A stretch of DNA of 64,000 bases. Origin: Ginsengibacter hankyongi. GTDB lineage: Bacteria; Bacteroidota; Bacteroidia; Chitinophagales; Chitinophagaceae. Both the position numbers and the translations under genes were made by a program. The notes below the pieces were generated by a model. That model did not search any database, was not told the DNA's origin, and saw nothing but the letters and a program-made list of their open reading frames with translations. Position 1 is the first letter of the stretch. Every line of letters begins with the position of its first letter. Shown here in pieces: positions 60,597 to 64,000 of this stretch. The stretch is from assembly GCF_008710285.1 (NCBI RefSeq), contig NZ_VYQF01000004.1, forward strand, positions 1 to 64,000, read 5' to 3'.

Positions 60597-62228
60597 TCAA
60601 ACTGTAACAGGTTCCGGAACCATTTCAATTGCATGGCACGGGCATTGCTCATAACATACCGCACAACCCGTACAGGCGTCATAATTAAAATTATAACGGT
60701 TACCCTTACCTAGTTTTATGATAGCATCTTCAGGGCATGCGCCGAAGCATCCGTCACACTCAAAACAGTTACCACAGCTAAGGCAACGCTGGGCTTCGAA
60801 TCTCGCTTCTGGTTCGGATAAGCCTGCAACTACTTCATCAAAGCTTTTTATCGCAACTGCCGGTGCAAGTTTGTCCTGCGCTTTTTGTGGCGCATCTGTT
60901 TTATACCACATGTGCAGTTTACGATAACTGGCGGTGGGATGTTTATCAGGTTTTAAGTAAGTTTTCCCAGACAGGTAACCGTTAATATAACGGGCTGCTT
61001 TTTTACCCTGCCCGATGGCAATGGTAGCACTCCTGTTTTCACCCGGAAGCACATCGCCACCTGCAAAAATTCCATCATAGCCGGTCATGCGTTGCGCATC
61101 TATGTTCACCGTTCCATCATCATTAATTACTACGCCTGTAAGAGAAAGGAGAAAATTAGAATCTGATTCCTGCTTATGAGCATTTATTAATACATCCGCT
61201 TCAATAGTTTCAAACTCACCTGTACCCGCGGTTTTTCCTCTTTCCACTTTCAATTTCTCCAGCGTAATTGTTTTATTTTTAATTGATGTGATACTTTTTA
61301 AAAGTTGTACATCTACACCTTCTTCCATTGCGTCCTCCGTTTCATAATCATAAGCCGGCATCATTTTTTTATCTCCGGGGAAATACACTGACACTTGTGA
61401 ATTCAATCTCTTTATAATGCGGGCAATATATAAAGCCAGCTTACCACCACCATAAACTACTACTTTCTTGTGTGCGTAAGGCGATGTGTATGATTCCAAT
61501 TCATTGAAGAAAGAAAACGCATCCGTGATGTACACTGAATTATCGTGCCTGAACTCTTCATCATGTATATGTTGCGCACCAATGGCAAGATAGACGGCAT
61601 CAAAGTTGCCCACTTTCTTTGCCATTAAAACATCGGTTACTTTATAATTCAATTTTATTTTTACTCCTAGCCGCTCGATGCGATTGATCTCTGCATCCAA
61701 TATGTATTTTGGCAAACGATAATCCGGGATACCAGTCCATAAAAGTCCACCCGCATGATTGCCCGCTTCATAAATTTCAACAGTATGGCCCATACGTACC
61801 AGGTGATAAGCTGCAGATAAACCCGATGGCCCTGCGCCTATTATTAAAATTCTTTTGCCTGTTGAATAGGATAAAAACTGGATAGGCCATTTTTGTTTTA
61901 TTGCCTCATCGCCAATATATCTTTCAACAGCATGAATATTCACCGTAGTATCAATATGTGTTCTGTTGCAACCTGTCTCACAGGGCTTCACACATACACG
62001 TCCCATGATAGCGGGGAACGGATTATCTTCTACAAGCGTTTGGAATGCTTCAAAATAATTGCCAGCCTGTGCATGAGCCATCCATGCCTGTATATTTTCT
62101 CCCGCGGGGCACGCACTGTTGCAAGGGGGCATAAAATCAAAGTATACCGGACGCTGAGATCGTTTGGGGCCGGTACCTTCAGCATGAATGGTGAGATCAA
62201 CCGGTTTAGTAATATCAAACATATGCAT
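60597..62228 (-). CDS. GltD-like NADPH:ferredoxin flavoprotein
   Basis: A 543-residue cytoplasmic flavoprotein resembling the small subunit of glutamate synthase and NADPH-dependent ferredoxin oxidoreductases. It has N-terminal cysteine motifs (PPCNSACPAGENIQAWM, CVKPCETGC), an FAD fold with IIGAGPSGLSAAYHL, an NADPH fold with VVYGGGKLALYIARI and two C-terminal 4Fe-4S motifs (CLSCGNCFECDGCFGACP and CTGCAVCYEQCPCHAI). The start may be two codons later (MFDITKP). It heads the PFOR operon and could transfer electrons between ferredoxin and NAD(P)H. A regulator-like palindrome lies 104 bp upstream. Confidence 0.85.
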   Translation of the reverse strand: MHMFDITKPVDLTIHAEGTGPKRSQRPVYFDFMPPCNSACPAGENIQAWMAHAQAGNYFEAFQTLVEDNPFPAIMGRVCVKPCETGCNRTHIDTTVNIHAVERYIGDEAIKQKWPIQFLSYSTGKRILIIGAGPSGLSAAYHLVRMGHTVEIYEAGNHAGGLLWTGIPDYRLPKYILDAEINRIERLGVKIKLNYKVTDVLMAKKVGNFDAVYLAIGAQHIHDEEFRHDNSVYITDAFSFFNELESYTSPYAHKKVVVYGGGKLALYIARIIKRLNSQVSVYFPGDKKMMPAYDYETEDAMEEGVDVQLLKSITSIKNKTITLEKLKVERGKTAGTGEFETIEADVLINAHKQESDSNFLLSLTGVVINDDGTVNIDAQRMTGYDGIFAGGDVLPGENRSATIAIGQGKKAARYINGYLSGKTYLKPDKHPTASYRKLHMWYKTDAPQKAQDKLAPAVAIKSFDEVVAGLSEPEARFEAQRCLSCGNCFECDGCFGACPEDAIIKLGKGNRYNFNYDACTGCAVCYEQCPCHAIEMVPEPVTV

Positions 62229-62646
62229 GATAATTTTGACAGAGTGAGTTTACAGTTATAACTGGTTATTAAAACTTTAGCAAAGTAGAAATTAGCTCTG
62301 CCACAAAAGATGATATTCTTCAATATAAAATATGATTCGTATCATGATAATTTTCTTGAAGTTTTTAGTAGTTAGAAAGGCCGATTGAATAAAAATGAAT
62401 AAAAAAGAGACAAATGATATTTTTCTCAGATCGATTTATAATAAAGAGTTTTGCTATTAGAAGATAAAAGGCCAGGTATTAAAATCATTTGATAATCTTC
62501 TTACCTATATTTCAATAAAGCGATAATGAAGCAGGAACTAAAGAAACCGCCTCTTAATAAATTAATAATGAATTAAATTCTGGCAATGGTTAATTTTATA
62601 AGAAGAAGTGTCAGATGAACTTTCTATAAAATCCAAACCGATTTAG
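62229..62646. other. divergent promoter region
   Basis: Holds the palindrome and -7 box of the GltD-like/PFOR operon (62280-62345) and a weaker TATTAAAATCAT half-site near 62477-62488. I see no gene. Confidence 0.5.
62280..62345 (-). promoter_or_regulatory. promoter of GltD-like/PFOR operon with FNR/CRP-like site
   Basis: ATGATTCGTATCAT (62332-62345) is a perfect TGAT-N4-ATCA palindrome with flanking A/T. On the minus strand the candidate -7 box TACTTTGC begins at 62287, 45 bp after the site, the same spacing as for ppdK. The gene starts 52 bp beyond the box. Confidence 0.55.
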
Positions 62647-63006
62647 ATGACTGAGATTTACATCAAAAGGGTTTACGAACCAACTGGAAATAACGATGGA
62701 TTTCGCATTCTTGTAGATCGCCTGTGGCCACGTGGAATAAATAAAGAGAAAGCAAATATAGATGCATGGCTAAAAGAAGTTGCTCCTTCTGCAGCATTGC
62801 GCAAATGGTTTAATCATGAACCTGCGAAATGGAAAAGTTTTGTTGAGAAATATACCGACGAATTGAAGAAATCAGAAGCAGTGAATGAATTACAAAATTT
62901 TATAAAAAAGCATAAAATAATTACACTGCTTTATGCAGTGCATGATGAACAGCATAATAATGCAGTAGTGCTTCAAAACTTTATGCAGACGAATTTAGAT
63001 AATTAA
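62647..63006 (+). CDS. DUF488 family protein
   Basis: A 119-residue cytoplasmic protein of the DUF488 family, with IKRVYEPTGNNDGFRILVDRLWPRGI near the start (shown by FRILVDRLWPRG) and WLKEVAPSAALRKWFNH. The fold is known in several structures, the biochemical role is not; genes of this family often lie beside hemerythrin or nitric oxide stress genes, as here. The hemerythrin gene follows 15 bp downstream. Confidence 0.85.
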   Translation: MTEIYIKRVYEPTGNNDGFRILVDRLWPRGINKEKANIDAWLKEVAPSAALRKWFNHEPAKWKSFVEKYTDELKKSEAVNELQNFIKKHKIITLLYAVHDEQHNNAVVLQNFMQTNLDN

Positions 63007-63021
63007 GTATTAAAAAGAATT

Positions 63022-63504
63022 ATGGAAACAAAACCTATTAAGCGTAGTGAACACATGCTGAAGCTTTCGAAAGAGCATCATTCCGGTTTATTATTTTGCT
63101 GGAAAATACGACAAGGATTAAAACGTGGAGTAACCACGGAACGCATTATAAAATACACACAATATTTTTGGAGCCATCATTTAGATGAACATTTTCGCGA
63201 AGAAGAAACCATTTTGTTTTCTCCATTGAAAGATGAATTGGTGCAGAGGGCAATTGAACATCATAAACAAATAAAACATACACTGGGTGCCTTGCAGGGA
63301 AGTTCAGCAGATGATGCAAAACAGAAATTAGCCCAACTCGCTAATCTTGTGGATGATCATATAAGATATGAAGAGCGCAAACTCTTTCCCCATCTTGAGA
63401 AAACGTTAAGCGATGAGCAACTTAATAAAATAGGACAACAATTGGCTGCGCTACAACCATCTCCATCGACTGATGATTTTGAAGACCAGTTTTGGGTAAA
63501 ATAA
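63022..63504 (+). CDS. hemerythrin domain protein
   Basis: A 160-residue protein with a four-helix hemerythrin fold that binds a di-iron centre: LSKEHHSGLLF, WSHHLDEHFREEETILF (H-x3-E motif), HHKQIKHTL and DDHIRYEERKLFPHLE supply the His and Glu ligands. Such proteins bind oxygen or nitric oxide or sense them. It is in a unit with the DUF488 gene, upstream of a DUF2249-ScdA-type gene, consistent with protection from nitric oxide made by NirK. Confidence 0.85.
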   Translation: METKPIKRSEHMLKLSKEHHSGLLFCWKIRQGLKRGVTTERIIKYTQYFWSHHLDEHFREEETILFSPLKDELVQRAIEHHKQIKHTLGALQGSSADDAKQKLAQLANLVDDHIRYEERKLFPHLEKTLSDEQLNKIGQQLAALQPSPSTDDFEDQFWVK

Positions 63505-63594
63505 AATTTATCCCCGAGTAAATGGGAAGATATAAAATGATTGATTACCTGCATTTAAAACTGGCACTGAAGGTAGTAATTAAAATAAATTAAG

Positions 63595-63641
63595 AATAAA
63601 AGTACTTTTATACTTTTATTATAAAAAATTGTCTACCTTTG
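63595..63641 (+). promoter_or_regulatory. promoter and operator of the DUF2249-ScdA gene
   Basis: AATAAAAGTA-N6-TACTTTTATT (63595-63620) is a perfect 10-bp inverted repeat, just upstream of a clean -7 element TACCTTTG (63634-63641). The position overlapping the -33 region suggests a repressor site. The regulator is unknown. Confidence 0.6.
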
Positions 63642-63671
63642 TATCCAATTAACTTTTAAAACTTATAAAAA

Positions 63672-64000
63672 ATGGAAACTTTATTAGAACAAGAGAATGT
63701 ACTTAATGTAACGCAGATAGAACCCAGGCTAAAACATCCTACGATTTTTATCAGGTTTGATGAATTAGAGCCGGGAGAAAGCTTAACCATTCATAATGAC
63801 CATGATCCTAAGCCGCTTTACTATCAATTATTAGGAGAAAGAGGAAACATTTTTGAATGGGAATATCTCGAGCAGGGGCCACAATTGTGGAGGGTAAAAA
63901 TTGCTAAAAAACTTTTGGGCGAAGAAGATGAGACTTTAGGCGAAATAGCTGCCAAAGATTTACGTAAGGCAGAAGTATTTAAAAAATATGGACTTGATTT
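63672..64000 (+). CDS. DUF2249 and ScdA_N protein (iron-sulfur repair type), 3-prime end missing
   Basis: The visible 109 residues begin METLLEQENVLN. A DUF2249 domain (about residues 20-85, with FIRFDELEPGESLTIHNDHD and FEWEYLEQGPQLWRVKI) is followed by the start of a ScdA/DUF542-type domain (LGEIAAKDLRKAEVFKKYGL), which in the YtfE/RIC family leads to a Cys-containing loop and a hemerythrin domain that repairs iron-sulfur centres after nitrosative damage. The window ends before those can be seen. Its own promoter precedes it. Confidence 0.75.
   Translation, partial: METLLEQENVLNVTQIEPRLKHPTIFIRFDELEPGESLTIHNDHDPKPLYYQLLGERGNIFEWEYLEQGPQLWRVKIAKKLLGEEDETLGEIAAKDLRKAEVFKKYGLD

Noticed and set aside
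62474-62488. FNR/CRP-like site upstream of the DUF488 gene (GTATTAAAATCAT).
   Set aside because: The left half-site departs from TGAT and it is about 160 bp from the start codon, so it was not counted with the other sites.
1-64000. tRNA or rRNA genes.
   Set aside because: No TTCGANTCC-type arm with matching acceptor stem and no rRNA-like stretch was found by eye.

Overview
The window looks like chromosomal DNA of a Bacteroidota bacterium, most likely a Chitinophagaceae relative. Support comes from the AT-rich background, promoter elements of the TAnnTTTG type, a stand-alone S23/IVP four-helix-bundle gene, histidine kinases of a style common in the phylum, a MacB-like 800-residue ABC permease, a 2TM-domain protein, and many short hairpin repeats between and inside genes. 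No rRNA, tRNA, CRISPR array, transposase or integrase was found.

Positions 1-14100 are an accessory-like region: single genes in mixed orientation (two hydrolase types, a cupin, a fibronectin-type protein, an unknown two-gene pair, a PAS histidine kinase) with long intergenic stretches full of dispersed repeats. A GC-rich ABC permease gene (6789-9230) stands out and has 229-bp direct repeats on both sides. Positions 14100-36000 carry an LtaS/sulfatase-like membrane enzyme, two adjacent histidine kinases with nearly identical C-terminal halves plus the remnant of a third, rsgA, an AI-2E family transporter, several small membrane proteins, a TauE/SafE permease, and a denitrification pair (lipoprotein cytochrome c and copper nitrite reductase nirK).

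Positions 36170-56800 hold the metabolic core. A membrane-anchored protein with a degenerate HsdM-like methyltransferase domain is followed by an 11-subunit complex I operon (nuoABCD-HIJKLMN, no nuoEFG), two accessory genes, pyruvate phosphate dikinase and tryptophanase. On the other strand lie a dihydroorotate-dehydrogenase-like protein, a pyruvate:ferredoxin oxidoreductase (nifJ) and a GltD-like flavoprotein with ferredoxin domains. A coherent inference is that tryptophanase and PPDK supply pyruvate, PFOR makes reduced ferredoxin, and the NADH-module-free complex I or the GltD-like enzyme uses it. The window ends with DUF488, hemerythrin and a truncated DUF2249-ScdA-type gene, which suit a cell that makes nitric oxide through NirK.

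The most notable signals are: (1) a TGAT-N4-ATCA, FNR/CRP-like palindrome before nuoA, ppdK, tnaA and the GltD-like/PFOR operon, whose distance to the likely -7 box is 34, 45, 23 and 45 bp, i.e. steps of 11 bp; (2) an S23/IVP gene with its own repeat family inserted between nuoJ and nuoK, and the same repeats in two other nuo gaps; (3) the membrane-tethered, probably inactive methyltransferase-like protein; (4) the repeat-flanked GC-rich ABC permease; (5) short hairpin repeats inserted in frame in nuoL and in a histidine kinase.
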